Made by a program: the position numbers and the translations under genes. Positions 14,195-20,980 of a stretch of 20,980 bases of DNA are shown one piece after another. Where the stretch lies: assembly GCA_049973945.1 (NCBI GenBank), contig JBMFJH010000024.1, positions 1 to 20,980 on the forward strand. Reading direction: 5' to 3'. The notes under the pieces were generated by a model, which made no database searches, had not been told where the DNA came from, and saw only the letters and a program-made list of their open reading frames with translations. The first letter of the stretch is position 1; every line of letters begins with the position of its first letter. This stretch comes from Acd1 sp049973945. Its GTDB lineage: Archaea; Thermoproteota; Thermoprotei_A; Sulfolobales; Sulfolobaceae.

Positions 14195-15615
14195 TACACC
14201 GTGGAGTTTATGTACGCAACATAAGTCTTTGGCGGCGTTGGTGACCCAGTATTCACGTTAGCAGGAACTATCAAGATTACTGAACCCGGTACGAGGTCGA
14301 TCGGAGTTGGATAGTAGGCGATTCCGTTAGTAAAGGGATTTACGTTAGTAGCATTTGTGTAAATTCCGTAAACGTTCACAGGGAAGGAAGGTCCTGTCGT
14401 AACGGCGTTCCAATCGCTGAGCCAAATCACGAGTGGCTTATATGGACCCGACCACGATACAGGCCAAACGTAATTGACCTTTTTAGGTACTGGCTGCCCC
14501 GTGAGTTCCTTGAAGTAAAGTTTGCTCCATACGAATCCAGACCCGTTGTAGGTGCCCACCCACAGGAAGACCTGGGCGGGACTCCCTTGAGCGAAATGTA
14601 TTGCTACTCTTAACGTAAACCAAAAGTAATTAGGCGATGCGCCGAGACTCGTTGTTCTCGCTGACACCGGATAAAGGAGTTTTATTGCAGGAACTGAGTC
14701 TACGCTGTTGTTGGTGTAGCCGTATATATAACGGAAGTCGCTGCCGTCCCCCTGTAGAACCTTGTACTGCACGCTGATGTAAGGGGGGCTGAAAGTGTAC
14801 CATTCACCTATGTATACGCCTTCGATATTCCACGGGCGCCATTTTATGTAGCCCCACACGATCGCCCAATTGATAACTAAGACGATCTTAGTACCAGAGG
14901 CGTTAGTCAGGAGAACGCCCAAGCTTGATTTAGTGTAGAAGTATTGGTATGGATTGCTGGGATCATTCCACGTCCCGTTCGATAAGGTATAGGGTGGCGA
15001 GAACACGGTGAAATTTAACCACCCGTTACCCGTCTTAACTGGCACGGCCGCGACGGTGCCATCACCGAAAGTTGCAGCGCTGGGGGGCACGAGGACTTCA
15101 TTGGATATGTACGTGGGCTTTATAGAAAAGAACGCACGTACAGGATTGCTAGATAGGCCCTTTTCTGATATTTCGTACCAGGTCGAGAGGTTCGCTGGAT
15201 CAAGTGGATAGGGAGCGTAATAAGGGAGGGCCACGTACTGGCTCCAGGAGCCACTAGACGTCAGATCAGGGTTTCTGGTGATGTTGAACGTTTGCCCGTT
15301 GGATAAGACGACTAAAGCCCATGGGTTGCCCTTAAGCAATTTCTCGAGATCTACGTACCCCCTGAACGGTTTGGACACATTGACTACGTTCCCTCCTGGA
15401 TAAATTACGTATTTTACGTAGATTACGCCGTTGGATACGAGGGAAGAACCACTAACCTGGTAGGCCTTCGGTGAGGCCAACGAGTCCTGCACTATTTGAG
15501 CCTGTACGTACTCTTGGTTGAGGTTTATGTGTGCTATGTATAGCAGTAGATATACAACCGATACACTTAATAAAACTAGGATGATTGAGGACAGTATCCC
15601 GCCTACTGCCTTCAT
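14194..15615 (-). CDS. Large exported glycoprotein with type IV pilin-like (class III) signal
   Basis: Function not recognised. The N-terminus MKAVGGILSSIILVLLSVSV continues hydrophobic for about 28 residues and has the short basic lead plus Lys-Ala typical of class III signal peptides cut by the prepilin peptidase PibD, as in archaeal pilins and archaellins. The remaining roughly 440 residues are beta-rich, full of Tyr, Trp, Pro, Ser and Asn, with ten N-X-S/T sequons, as expected for a heavily N-glycosylated surface protein of a thermoacidophile. At 473 residues it is much longer than an ordinary pilin, so it may be an adhesin-like tip protein, a binding protein or an anchored enzyme. I prefer ATG 15615 to TTG 15624 because the AT-rich box GAATTTTTAG (15641-15632) is too close to the latter. 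It shares an operon with the glycosyltransferase. Confidence 0.75.
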   Translation of the reverse strand: MKAVGGILSSIILVLLSVSVVYLLLYIAHINLNQEYVQAQIVQDSLASPKAYQVSGSSLVSNGVIYVKYVIYPGGNVVNVSKPFRGYVDLEKLLKGNPWALVVLSNGQTFNITRNPDLTSSGSWSQYVALPYYAPYPLDPANLSTWYEISEKGLSSNPVRAFFSIKPTYISNEVLVPPSAATFGDGTVAAVPVKTGNGWLNFTVFSPPYTLSNGTWNDPSNPYQYFYTKSSLGVLLTNASGTKIVLVINWAIVWGYIKWRPWNIEGVYIGEWYTFSPPYISVQYKVLQGDGSDFRYIYGYTNNSVDSVPAIKLLYPVSARTTSLGASPNYFWFTLRVAIHFAQGSPAQVFLWVGTYNGSGFVWSKLYFKELTGQPVPKKVNYVWPVSWSGPYKPLVIWLSDWNAVTTGPSFPVNVYGIYTNATNVNPFTNGIAYYPTPIDLVPGSVILIVPANVNTGSPTPPKTYVAYINSTV

Positions 15616-15672
15616 GTCGAGCAACAGAAAACTAAAAATTCAGTGACTTGTCCGAAAGTGAGGCTGAAACAA

Positions 15673-16056
15673 TCAGCTGGACTTGCCTACTAACTCGTTC
15701 ACCCTCTTAATCACTTCGTCCACGAGGTCTTTCGCACCGCCTGGGTCGACGATTGCAGCGGACGCGGCTGCCACTTGAAGACCAGCAGCCTCTCCAAGGG
15801 CCTTTTTTGAGGCGACGTAAACGTATGGAACTTTCTTCTCGTTGCACAGGAGAGGCAAGTGAGCCACTATCTCTTCAGGCTGAACGTCCATTGCAATAAG
15901 GACGAGCTTCGCCTGCCCCCTTTCAACCGCCTTGGTGGTCTCGTTGGTACCCTTTTTTATCTTACCTCCAGTTTCCCTCGCCTTCTTGAGGGCCTCTAAA
16001 GCCTTGTTCTGAAGCTCGTCAGGTACGTCGAACTTCACGTAAGACGGCTTTGACAT
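15673..16056 (-). CDS. rpl7ae: Ribosomal protein L7Ae, kink-turn RNA-binding protein
   Basis: Binds kink-turns in 23S rRNA, box C/D and H/ACA guide RNAs and archaeal RNase P. From ATG 16056 it is 127 residues. The RNA-binding core is clear: GGKIKKGTNETTKAVERGQA followed by KLVLIAMDVQPEEIVAHLP, then VPYVYVASKKALGEAAG and the loop region LQVAAASAAIV. The family Lys-Gly-Thr-Asn-Glu that contacts the kink-turn G-A pairs is intact. Two in-frame ATGs exist, at 16065 and 16056. The Shine-Dalgarno run GGAGGAGG (16073-16066) abuts the first with no spacer but lies nine bases from the second, so MSKPSYVKFDVPD is the better start. It has its own TATA-like box at 16110-16119 and, unlike several neighbours, a short leader. 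Confidence 0.95.
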   Translation of the reverse strand: MSKPSYVKFDVPDELQNKALEALKKARETGGKIKKGTNETTKAVERGQAKLVLIAMDVQPEEIVAHLPLLCNEKKVPYVYVASKKALGEAAGLQVAAASAAIVDPGGAKDLVDEVIKRVNELVGKSS

Positions 16057-16065
16057 CGCGTTCAT

Positions 16066-16119
16066 CCTCCTCCTTTACCTCGTCGCGCTAGGTCTCAATC
16101 AGTTAGACGCTTAAAAAGT
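16066..16119 (-). promoter_or_regulatory. L7Ae promoter, leader and strong Shine-Dalgarno
   Basis: ACTTTTTAAG (16119-16110) overlaps the gltX stop codon and would start transcription near 16088. That leaves a leader of about 30 bases ending in AGGTAAAGGAGGAGG, the strongest ribosome-binding sequence in the window. It decides the start at 16056. L7Ae therefore appears independently transcribed and SD-led, which suits a highly expressed ribosomal protein. Start-site position is inferred from TATA spacing. Confidence 0.6.
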
Positions 16120-17843
16120 TACTCATGTGAGAATATGAGAGCTATCTCTGATTGAGTTACCTCGTCCACTCTCGAGAATCCAACCCTTATTAGCTGAATT
16201 ATCTCGTTTTCTTTTAACTTCTTGAACTCGGCTTCGCCCTTACCGCTGATAACCTCGTAGTTCTCAGTACCCAATATTCTGTAGAGCTTGACCGACACGG
16301 CTTCAGAAGCTTTAACCCATTGCACAATAGGTAAAGACGACCTTTTGGCCTCCTGTACGTCCAAAGACTTGCAAGCAATGATCTCGTTAGAGTCGTCAAT
16401 CTCGGCGTTGCAGAGTTCAACGAGCCTCAGGCGCTTGAAGTCCATTGCGTCCGATTCTTCTAGTAGAATTACGTCCCCGTGAGCAACCCTAATTTCTCTG
16501 TATTCGTTCGAGTTCGGCCTTAAGGGAAGGCGGGCTACCAGTTCCTTGACGCCGAGTCCAGAAAGATCTATCCTGTACTCTACAGGTTTGGCAACGAACA
16601 TCAGTCGCTTGGCTATCGGATCCAATATCTTCCTGTTTATCGCCGCTAAGTTCATGAAGCTAACAGTCACGTCGTTGGGTTTCATTCCTATCTGAATCAG
16701 CAGTTCCCTAATCGTTTCGGGCAATATCCCCCTCCTTCTAAGACCAGCTAATGTCGGAAGCCTCGGGTCGTCCCTCTCCGACCCCTTCTCTAACATCAAC
16801 CTGATCTTCGACTTGCTCATCATGAAGCCTTCCAGTTTCAACCTGCCCATGCTGTAGACTTGAGGGTAAGTCCAGCCGAAGTACTTGTAGACCCACTTCT
16901 GCTTCTCGGTATTCTGCTCGTGCTCCTTCCCCCTGAATATGTGGGTAGTACCGGTCAGTTTGTCGTCTATGGCGGACGCGAAGTTGTACGTCGGCCATAT
17001 GTACTTGTCGCTGACGAGCGGGTGCTTAGGGTCCTCGACTATCCTCAGGACGACCCAGTCCACCAGCGAGGGGTCGGGCGAGTTCAGGTCTGTCTTAATC
17101 CTAACGACGGGCTTCCTCCCGCCGAATTGGGAGAAGTCGAGCGGGGAAGAGAGCATCTTGTCGAAAAGCTCCAGGTTCTCCTCGGGAGTTTTCTCCCTGT
17201 TCGGGCACGGCTTCCTTAAGGATCTCATCTGCCTGAACTCTTCCTCCGTGCACGTGTCCACGTAAGCGCCTCCCAACTCGATGAGCTTCCGGGCGTACTC
17301 GTAATAGATCTCTAGCCTCGCAGATGCCCTTATCTCCTCGTGAACTACAACCCCGAGCCACTTGAGGTCTTCGCGAATCCAGTCGTAGGCCTCCCTGATG
17401 GGAACCTTCACTTTCGGGTCAGTGTCGTCAAACCTCAGGATGAACTTGCCCTTGTGCATCTTCGCGTACTCGTCGTTTATGACCGCGGCCCTCGCGTTGC
17501 CCAAATGCAACGGCCCGTCAGGGTTGGGGGCGAACCTGACTACCAAGCTCCCTTCCTTGACTCCTGGGAGGGGCGGTAGGCCTTTCCTCTCTTCTCCTTT
17601 TTTTTCCTCAAGGAGCTCGGGGAACTTCGTCTCCAGCTCCCTCCTTTGCTCCTCCAGAGGCATAGAATTGACCTTCTGCACGACCTTTCTGACTATCTCG
17701 ACTACCTCCTTCGCCCTCTGCCTCAAGTCTGGCCTCTCGCCGAAGACCTTGCTCACTACAGGACCTTCAGTGGCCCTCCCGCCGTACTTCACAGCGTTCT
17801 GCAAAGCGTACTTGTAGGCCAGCGTCTCTATGTCCTCACTCAC
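16119..17843 (-). CDS. gltX: Glutamyl-tRNA synthetase, archaeal type
   Basis: Charges tRNA-Glu; archaeal enzymes of this type belong to the GlnRS-like subgroup with a beta-barrel anticodon-binding domain. From GTG 17843 it is 574 residues. It has the archaeal N-terminal helical extension (1-90), RFAPNPDGPLHLGNARAAVI containing the HIGH variant HLGN at 113-116, RFDDTDP at 137-143, HIFRGKEH near 301-308, and GFMMSKSK, with MSKSK at 342-346. Two in-frame GTG codons compete, 17852 and 17843. GAGGGGTG (17857-17850) includes the first and sits six bases before the second, so it favours 17843. Either way the gene overlaps the end of the phosphatase gene (8 or 17 bases), pointing to one operon. Confidence 0.95.
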   Translation of the reverse strand: MSEDIETLAYKYALQNAVKYGGRATEGPVVSKVFGERPDLRQRAKEVVEIVRKVVQKVNSMPLEEQRRELETKFPELLEEKKGEERKGLPPLPGVKEGSLVVRFAPNPDGPLHLGNARAAVINDEYAKMHKGKFILRFDDTDPKVKVPIREAYDWIREDLKWLGVVVHEEIRASARLEIYYEYARKLIELGGAYVDTCTEEEFRQMRSLRKPCPNREKTPEENLELFDKMLSSPLDFSQFGGRKPVVRIKTDLNSPDPSLVDWVVLRIVEDPKHPLVSDKYIWPTYNFASAIDDKLTGTTHIFRGKEHEQNTEKQKWVYKYFGWTYPQVYSMGRLKLEGFMMSKSKIRLMLEKGSERDDPRLPTLAGLRRRGILPETIRELLIQIGMKPNDVTVSFMNLAAINRKILDPIAKRLMFVAKPVEYRIDLSGLGVKELVARLPLRPNSNEYREIRVAHGDVILLEESDAMDFKRLRLVELCNAEIDDSNEIIACKSLDVQEAKRSSLPIVQWVKASEAVSVKLYRILGTENYEVISGKGEAEFKKLKENEIIQLIRVGFSRVDEVTQSEIALIFSHE

Positions 17844-18516
17844 CCCTGACACCCCTCAAGATCAGCTCCGCCAGCTCCCTAACCCCCTCACTACTCGGCC
17901 TTTTAGTTATAAAGTCGGAGACCGACTTGAGGCTTTCGTCGGCGTTCGCCACAGCGACCTTGATCCCCACTTCTTTCAGGAACTCAACGTCGGTATCCGA
18001 GTCACCAATGCCCACCACTTGATCCTTGCTTAGCCCTGTGACCTCTATCAGCTTCCTTACACCAACCGCCTTGCCTTCCCTGTTCTTACTTATGTGGACT
18101 GCATAACCGCTGGACTTTATGTAGAGCCCCCTCTCCTCTGCCCACCTCCTCATGTCTTCGGTTATCTTCGGCGGACTGAAGGCGAACTCGTACTTCCTGT
18201 ACTCGTTCTGCCAACTCTCTCTCAGGCCGAACTTAGTGGCGAACTCGACAGCGAGAGACCTGTCCAGCTCTACGCAGACCGGTATCAAATTCCCAGAGTA
18301 GTACACAACGCAACCGTTCTCCGCTACCACTCCGCCCGTAAGCCCCAGGTAGGTCGCCAGGCCCCTGAGAACCGGATAGGAGTTACCGCTGACTAGACCC
18401 ACCTTTATCCCGTTGCTTTCCAGCTTCCTGAGGGCTTCGACGGTCTTCAAACCTAGCTTGTAGCTGTCCCTTGATAACGTAATGGTTCCATCCAAATCCG
18501 CCAGAAGCAGCTTCAC
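17836..18516 (-). CDS. HAD-superfamily phosphoglycolate phosphatase
   Basis: A 226-residue HAD phosphatase of the archaeal phosphoglycolate phosphatase group (TA0175-like, Cof-type cap). Motif I DLDGTIT carries nucleophile D7 and acid/base D9. Motif II is LVSGNS with S43. The motif III/IV block is GIGDSDTD at 169-176, which binds Mg2+. A Lys in GKAVGVRKL (K149) fits the invariant lysine. The alpha/beta cap lies between residues 80 and 145. Dephosphorylation of 2-phosphoglycolate, or a related sugar phosphate, is the expected reaction; substrate range cannot be read from sequence. The start is GTG 18516. GGTATAGTG (18560-18552) is a possible TATA box with a leader of about 15 bases. gltX overlaps its 3' end. 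Confidence 0.85.
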   Translation of the reverse strand: MKLLLADLDGTITLSRDSYKLGLKTVEALRKLESNGIKVGLVSGNSYPVLRGLATYLGLTGGVVAENGCVVYYSGNLIPVCVELDRSLAVEFATKFGLRESWQNEYRKYEFAFSPPKITEDMRRWAEERGLYIKSSGYAVHISKNREGKAVGVRKLIEVTGLSKDQVVGIGDSDTDVEFLKEVGIKVAVANADESLKSVSDFITKRPSSEGVRELAELILRGVRGE

Positions 18517-18581
18517 CCTTGAGAAGTCAGGAGCTTTCAGGGTAATCCCCCACTATACCCGCTTACGCGAACGTCGCGAGT

Positions 18582-19742
18582 TCAGGATAATACCTCTCTA
18601 GCCCTCTTGACGAAGGGCTGTAGTACGTAAATCCTCTGTATGTAAAGGTTCTCGGGCATCGTCGCTATTAGGGTCTCGAGGGGTTCCTCGAACTTGAGTT
18701 TGTCCCTAGAGACCACAGGGATTTTCTCCTCGACTGGTATTATGGCGTCCTCGGGGACGCCGTACTGCATGAGCCTCCTTATCCTTGAGTCCATGAACTC
18801 CGGATCGCTCTTTGTGAAGGAAACCCTCTCAGACACGAGCTTAGGGCCCCTCCTGTTGAGGAAGTCCTTTATCGACTGCTTCAACCTCTCGGGGACGTCC
18901 GGATCTCCGAGGGCGTTGTAGAGCCTGGACATGAACCAGTCGTCGTCCCAATAAGGCATTAACCCCTGGTTGACTAACGACATCACGTACTTCGCCTCGA
19001 GAATCTCGGCACAACAACTCTTCGCTAGGTCCTCGAACAACTTCCTCGCGAATATCTCGTAACCTAAGATGGTCTTGTGGTAGTAAACGGCCTCGTACAT
19101 GTGTAGCCTAGCTATGTAGAAGTCCTCTAGGGCGTAAAGCCCCTTCGAGCTCACCGATACCGTCTTGTTCTCGTGGTACGTCACCGTCTGTAAGAGCCTG
19201 TCCACGTCGAATCCCCCGAGCCTAACGCCGGTGTGAATCGAGTCCCTCTGAAGGTAATCGAGCCTGTTGACGTCAACCTCGCTGTCCAGGATGGACGTGA
19301 GGAGGCCGTTGTCCTCGTAGATTCTTATTATCTCTTTCGGGCTGAACCCGTTCCTTTCCAGGGCGTCTCTGATCTCGGAGTTCTCTATTATGAAACTCCT
19401 CAGTTCGTCGCTAGTTAGTCCTTGGGAAGCGAAGATGCCTTCCAAGGAGTGGCTTAGGGGCATTTGACCTACGTTTATGAGCAACGCCGAGATCCTCAGC
19501 TTCAACTCCTCGTCCTTCGTTATGATGCCCTTCTCGAGGAGGCCGTTCGCCACCTTTCCCGCCAGCACCATCGTTCCAAGGGAATTGCTGAACCTGACGT
19601 GAGTGGCCCCAGGGTAAACTAGGTGAGCGAGAGTCAGCTGCTTTATCCTCCTAAGCCTTTGAAATATTGGGGTCTCGACTAATTCGACCTCGTGATCCCT
19701 GAGCTCGACGTGACCGTGCAATTCGTCGTAAATCCTTTTCAT
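18582..19742 (-). CDS. HD-superfamily (SAMHD1/dGTPase-like) protein with degenerate metal site
   Basis: The 386-residue protein follows the SAMHD1/dNTPase HD layout: DELHGHVEL start, TPIFQRLRRIKQL, GATHVRFSNSLGTMVLAGKV, ALLINVGQMPLSHSLE, then DSEVDVNRLDYLQRDSIHTG. In active members the four metal ligands are the His of RFEHSLG, the His and Asp of ALLHDIGH, and the Asp of a DVDRLDY-like segment. Here the first is Asn (FSNSLG, residue 53), the HD pair is Ile-Asn (ALLINVGQ, residues 89-90) and the GH histidine is Gln. Only the late Asp and the PLSH histidine survive. I checked both changes in the DNA and they are not frameshift products. It is therefore probably not a metal-dependent dNTPase, and may be a nucleotide-binding or structural paralogue. 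The reading frame is intact. It lies downstream of 5S rRNA on the same strand. Confidence 0.85.
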   Translation of the reverse strand: MKRIYDELHGHVELRDHEVELVETPIFQRLRRIKQLTLAHLVYPGATHVRFSNSLGTMVLAGKVANGLLEKGIITKDEELKLRISALLINVGQMPLSHSLEGIFASQGLTSDELRSFIIENSEIRDALERNGFSPKEIIRIYEDNGLLTSILDSEVDVNRLDYLQRDSIHTGVRLGGFDVDRLLQTVTYHENKTVSVSSKGLYALEDFYIARLHMYEAVYYHKTILGYEIFARKLFEDLAKSCCAEILEAKYVMSLVNQGLMPYWDDDWFMSRLYNALGDPDVPERLKQSIKDFLNRRGPKLVSERVSFTKSDPEFMDSRIRRLMQYGVPEDAIIPVEEKIPVVSRDKLKFEEPLETLIATMPENLYIQRIYVLQPFVKRAREVLS

Positions 19743-19769
19743 CAGATTCTCGGCGACTAATGTTCAACC

Positions 19770-19781
19770 GAAAATTAAAAA
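19770..19781 (-). promoter_or_regulatory. TATA-like element of the HD gene, also T-rich end of 5S rRNA
   Basis: On the - strand this reads TTTTTAATTTTC, about 28-39 bases before the HD gene ATG at 19742, giving a predicted leader of under 10 bases. It also starts 13 bases after the 3' end of the 5S rRNA gene and has the T-run form of a crenarchaeal terminator. One AT-rich block may end the rRNA transcript and start the next. Confidence 0.5.
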
Positions 19782-19793
19782 CGAATGGAAGGA

Positions 19794-19918
19794 TGCCCAT
19801 CCCGGCTTAGCAGGGCTGCGGGCCCTCGCGGATCCCACGGCCCTGCTAACGTGGGCGGCTTAACTTCCGGGTTCGAGACGAGTCCGGGTGTTGCCCGCCC
19901 ACTATGGCCGGGTGGGCA
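19794..19918 (-). rRNA. rrf: 5S ribosomal RNA
   Basis: The - strand sequence begins TGCCCACCCGGCCATAGTGG and ends GCCGGGATGGGCA, which pair as helix I. The internal landmarks of archaeal 5S rRNA are present: CTCGAACCCGGAAGTTAAG (loop B/helix III) and the helix IV/V arm GGGCCGTGGG...GCAGCCCTGCTAAG. Length is about 125 bases. It stands alone, away from 16S and 23S genes, as is usual in Sulfolobales. Ends are set by helix I and may be off by one to three bases. Confidence 0.97.
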
Positions 19919-19940
19919 TTTACATCCTAGCTCGTCTCCA

Positions 19941-19948
19941 TTTTAAAA
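19941..19948 (-). promoter_or_regulatory. TATA box of 5S rRNA
   Basis: TTTTAAAA is a perfect palindrome centred about 26 bases before the 5S 5' end at 19918, the expected archaeal spacing. It directly abuts the TAG of the upstream zinc-ribbon gene (19951-19949), so 5S has its own promoter with no room for a separate terminator in between. Confidence 0.7.
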
Positions 19949-20146
19949 CTATTGTGCCTTGTTCTCGGGCTTAATCGTATAAATGCCCCAGAGAACCAAG
20001 GGCGTTCCATCCTTGGGACACGTCTTATCCACGACCTTCATGACGAAGTCTCCGGGCTGGAACTGCCTCTCCTCTGTATAGCCACATTTGGGGCATCTGA
20101 GAACTGTCTTGGTCTCCTGTTTCTGAGGCTGTAGGTTAACGCTCAT
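19949..20146 (-). CDS. Small zinc-ribbon-like protein of unknown function
   Basis: A 65-residue protein whose N-terminal 13 residues are polar and Gln-rich, followed by VLRCPKCGYTEERQFQ, GDFVMKVVD, TCPKDGTPLVLWGIY and a short tail. The CPKCGY and TCPKDG knuckles form a zinc-ribbon outline, but the fourth ligand is Asp (C-P-K-D) instead of Cys, so metal binding is uncertain. I do not recognise a named function; transcription or RNA-associated ribbons of this size are common in archaea. The ATG overlaps the TGA of the DUF1512 gene as ATGA, so the two are co-translated. The stop codon touches the 5S promoter. Confidence 0.8.
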   Translation of the reverse strand: MSVNLQPQKQETKTVLRCPKCGYTEERQFQPGDFVMKVVDKTCPKDGTPLVLWGIYTIKPENKAQ

Positions 20147-20980
20147 TGTGCGACACCCGAGGTGTTCCCCACTCCCACGACTATCACTGTGGAGCCGGTT
20201 GGCGTCCTCTCGGCTATTATCTTCCTCACTAGGGCCTCCGCCTTGTCAGCAGCCTCATACACCTCCTTGGGCATATCAGTTATGGCTTCCTCCATGCTCA
20301 TCTTGACAATTACTGCATCTATCGGAATCCCGTACTTCACGGCCACCCTTTCTATCGCGATCTTTTCAGGGCCTGGGTCGCCCATAGCTACTCCCACCCC
20401 CTCAGCGACGCTCCCCGTCTGCTCTCCCTCTAGCTTAAGGGCGGCATCGACTGTGATTATCCTAGACACTTGATTCCCGTACTCCTCTACGATTTTAGCT
20501 ACCGCCTCTCCCGGTCTGCCCACCGTAGCTAGAGGACCTAGTGCCTTAACGACTATCACCCTCCTTCCTTCTATTACCGTCTCTCCCGCCACGGTCTCCT
20601 CCGCGGGCTCCCACTTCCTCGTGGCGTTCATCATCAGCCTGGCAGCGACTAGGGGCCCTAGGGAGTCCCCTACAGGTTTCCCGTCCTTGAACGTGTCCTG
20701 GGCCCTGGAGTAGGCCTCTGCCATCCTCTTGAGTATCGGTATAACCATCTGGATCTGGTACATCAACATGGGGCTCTTCAGCTTCTTGGCCAAGTTTATG
20801 TAGTGCCTGACGACTTTGTAAACCAAGTTCAGGGCATTAACGACCTCAGCGGATACCTCTAGCTTGCTTATCGTTACAGGATCAGCGTTGGGGACGCTCT
20901 GCTTTATGAGTTCCTTCATCTTCGCCTCTCCTCCCCTCAGCAAGTGCCTCATCCTGTTTATGATGTCTGTGGGTTCGACT
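20143..20980 (-). CDS. DUF1512 family protein, C-terminal part (runs off the right edge)
   Basis: An archaeal family of unknown function. The frame stays open past the ATG at 20952 to the window edge (VEPTDIINRMRHLLRGGEAK), so the true start lies outside; family members, as I recall, are longer with an N-terminal membrane segment. Visible features are a helical region (about 30-85 in the 20952 numbering, VVNALNLVYKVVRHYINLAK), then an alpha/beta part with VEGRRVIVVKALGPLATVGRPG-like strands (ETVIEGRRVIVVKALGP), VSRIITVDAALKLEGEQTG, GVGVAMGDPG and the Gly-rich end TVIVVGVGNTSGVAQ. The Gly-rich turns suggest nucleotide or phosphate binding, not proven. It is coupled by ATGA to the small zinc-ribbon gene downstream. 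Confidence 0.8.
   Translation of the reverse strand, partial: VEPTDIINRMRHLLRGGEAKMKELIKQSVPNADPVTISKLEVSAEVVNALNLVYKVVRHYINLAKKLKSPMLMYQIQMVIPILKRMAEAYSRAQDTFKDGKPVGDSLGPLVAARLMMNATRKWEPAEETVAGETVIEGRRVIVVKALGPLATVGRPGEAVAKIVEEYGNQVSRIITVDAALKLEGEQTGSVAEGVGVAMGDPGPEKIAIERVAVKYGIPIDAVIVKMSMEEAITDMPKEVYEAADKAEALVRKIIAERTPTGSTVIVVGVGNTSGVAQ

Noticed and set aside
16057..16118. Kink-turn for L7Ae self-regulation in its own leader (reported, as I recall, for Sulfolobus acidocaldarius)
   Set aside because: CTGATTGAGA lies between the TATA box and the predicted start, so outside the leader, and the leader itself gives no clear stem-bulge-GA/AG arrangement by eye. A folding search of the true 5' end would settle it.
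1..20980. CRISPR arrays, insertion sequences or toxin-antitoxin pairs
   Set aside because: No regularly spaced repeats, transposase motifs or paired small ORFs of that type were seen on either strand.

Overview
The window looks like chromosomal core sequence from a thermoacidophilic crenarchaeon of the Sulfolobales or a close relative. Evidence: a Sulfolobus-type family-B DNA polymerase (PolB1) and Fe-S primase large subunit; an A-type ATP synthase; a 5S rRNA gene standing alone; L7Ae; AGG-dominated arginine codons; and many starts about 25-30 bases after a TATA box with no leader. Base composition is GC-richer than classic Sulfolobus, so I do not name a genus.

Layout. 1-5048: A-type ATP synthase locus. 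The catalytic-sector genes atpF, atpE, atpA and atpB run leftwards, overlapping or nearly so; the membrane gene atpI runs rightwards from the same small intergenic region. 5066-8284: metG, priL and a CDP-alcohol phosphatidyltransferase (ether-lipid head-group synthesis), alternately convergent and divergent. 8338-9613: a small unrecognised protein, a Dot1-like protein lysine methyltransferase (aKMT4 type) and a DUF2286 protein translated from an overlapping GTGA. 9614-10430: a decayed mobile-element island next to the 3' end of tRNA-Arg(CCG), with a broken tyrosine-recombinase fragment, a short foreign-looking ORF and a 10-bp inverted repeat. 10550-13231: polB1. 13208-15615: a glycosyltransferase and a large exported pilin-like glycoprotein, one-base overlap. 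15673-18516: L7Ae, GluRS and phosphoglycolate phosphatase. 18582-20980: an HD-superfamily protein that has lost most of its metal ligands, 5S rRNA, a small zinc-ribbon-like protein and the C-terminal part of a DUF1512 protein.

Most of it is energy, replication, translation and lipid housekeeping. The non-routine signals are the degenerate HD protein (SAMHD1/dGTPase fold with H-to-N and HD-to-IN changes), the mobile-element remains at tRNA-Arg, two divergent gene pairs that appear to share one TATA element, the pilin-like protein plus glycosyltransferase pair, and the aKMT4-DUF2286 coupling. I see no CRISPR array, insertion sequence or complete new defence system. Functional calls rest on recalled family motifs; no database search was run.
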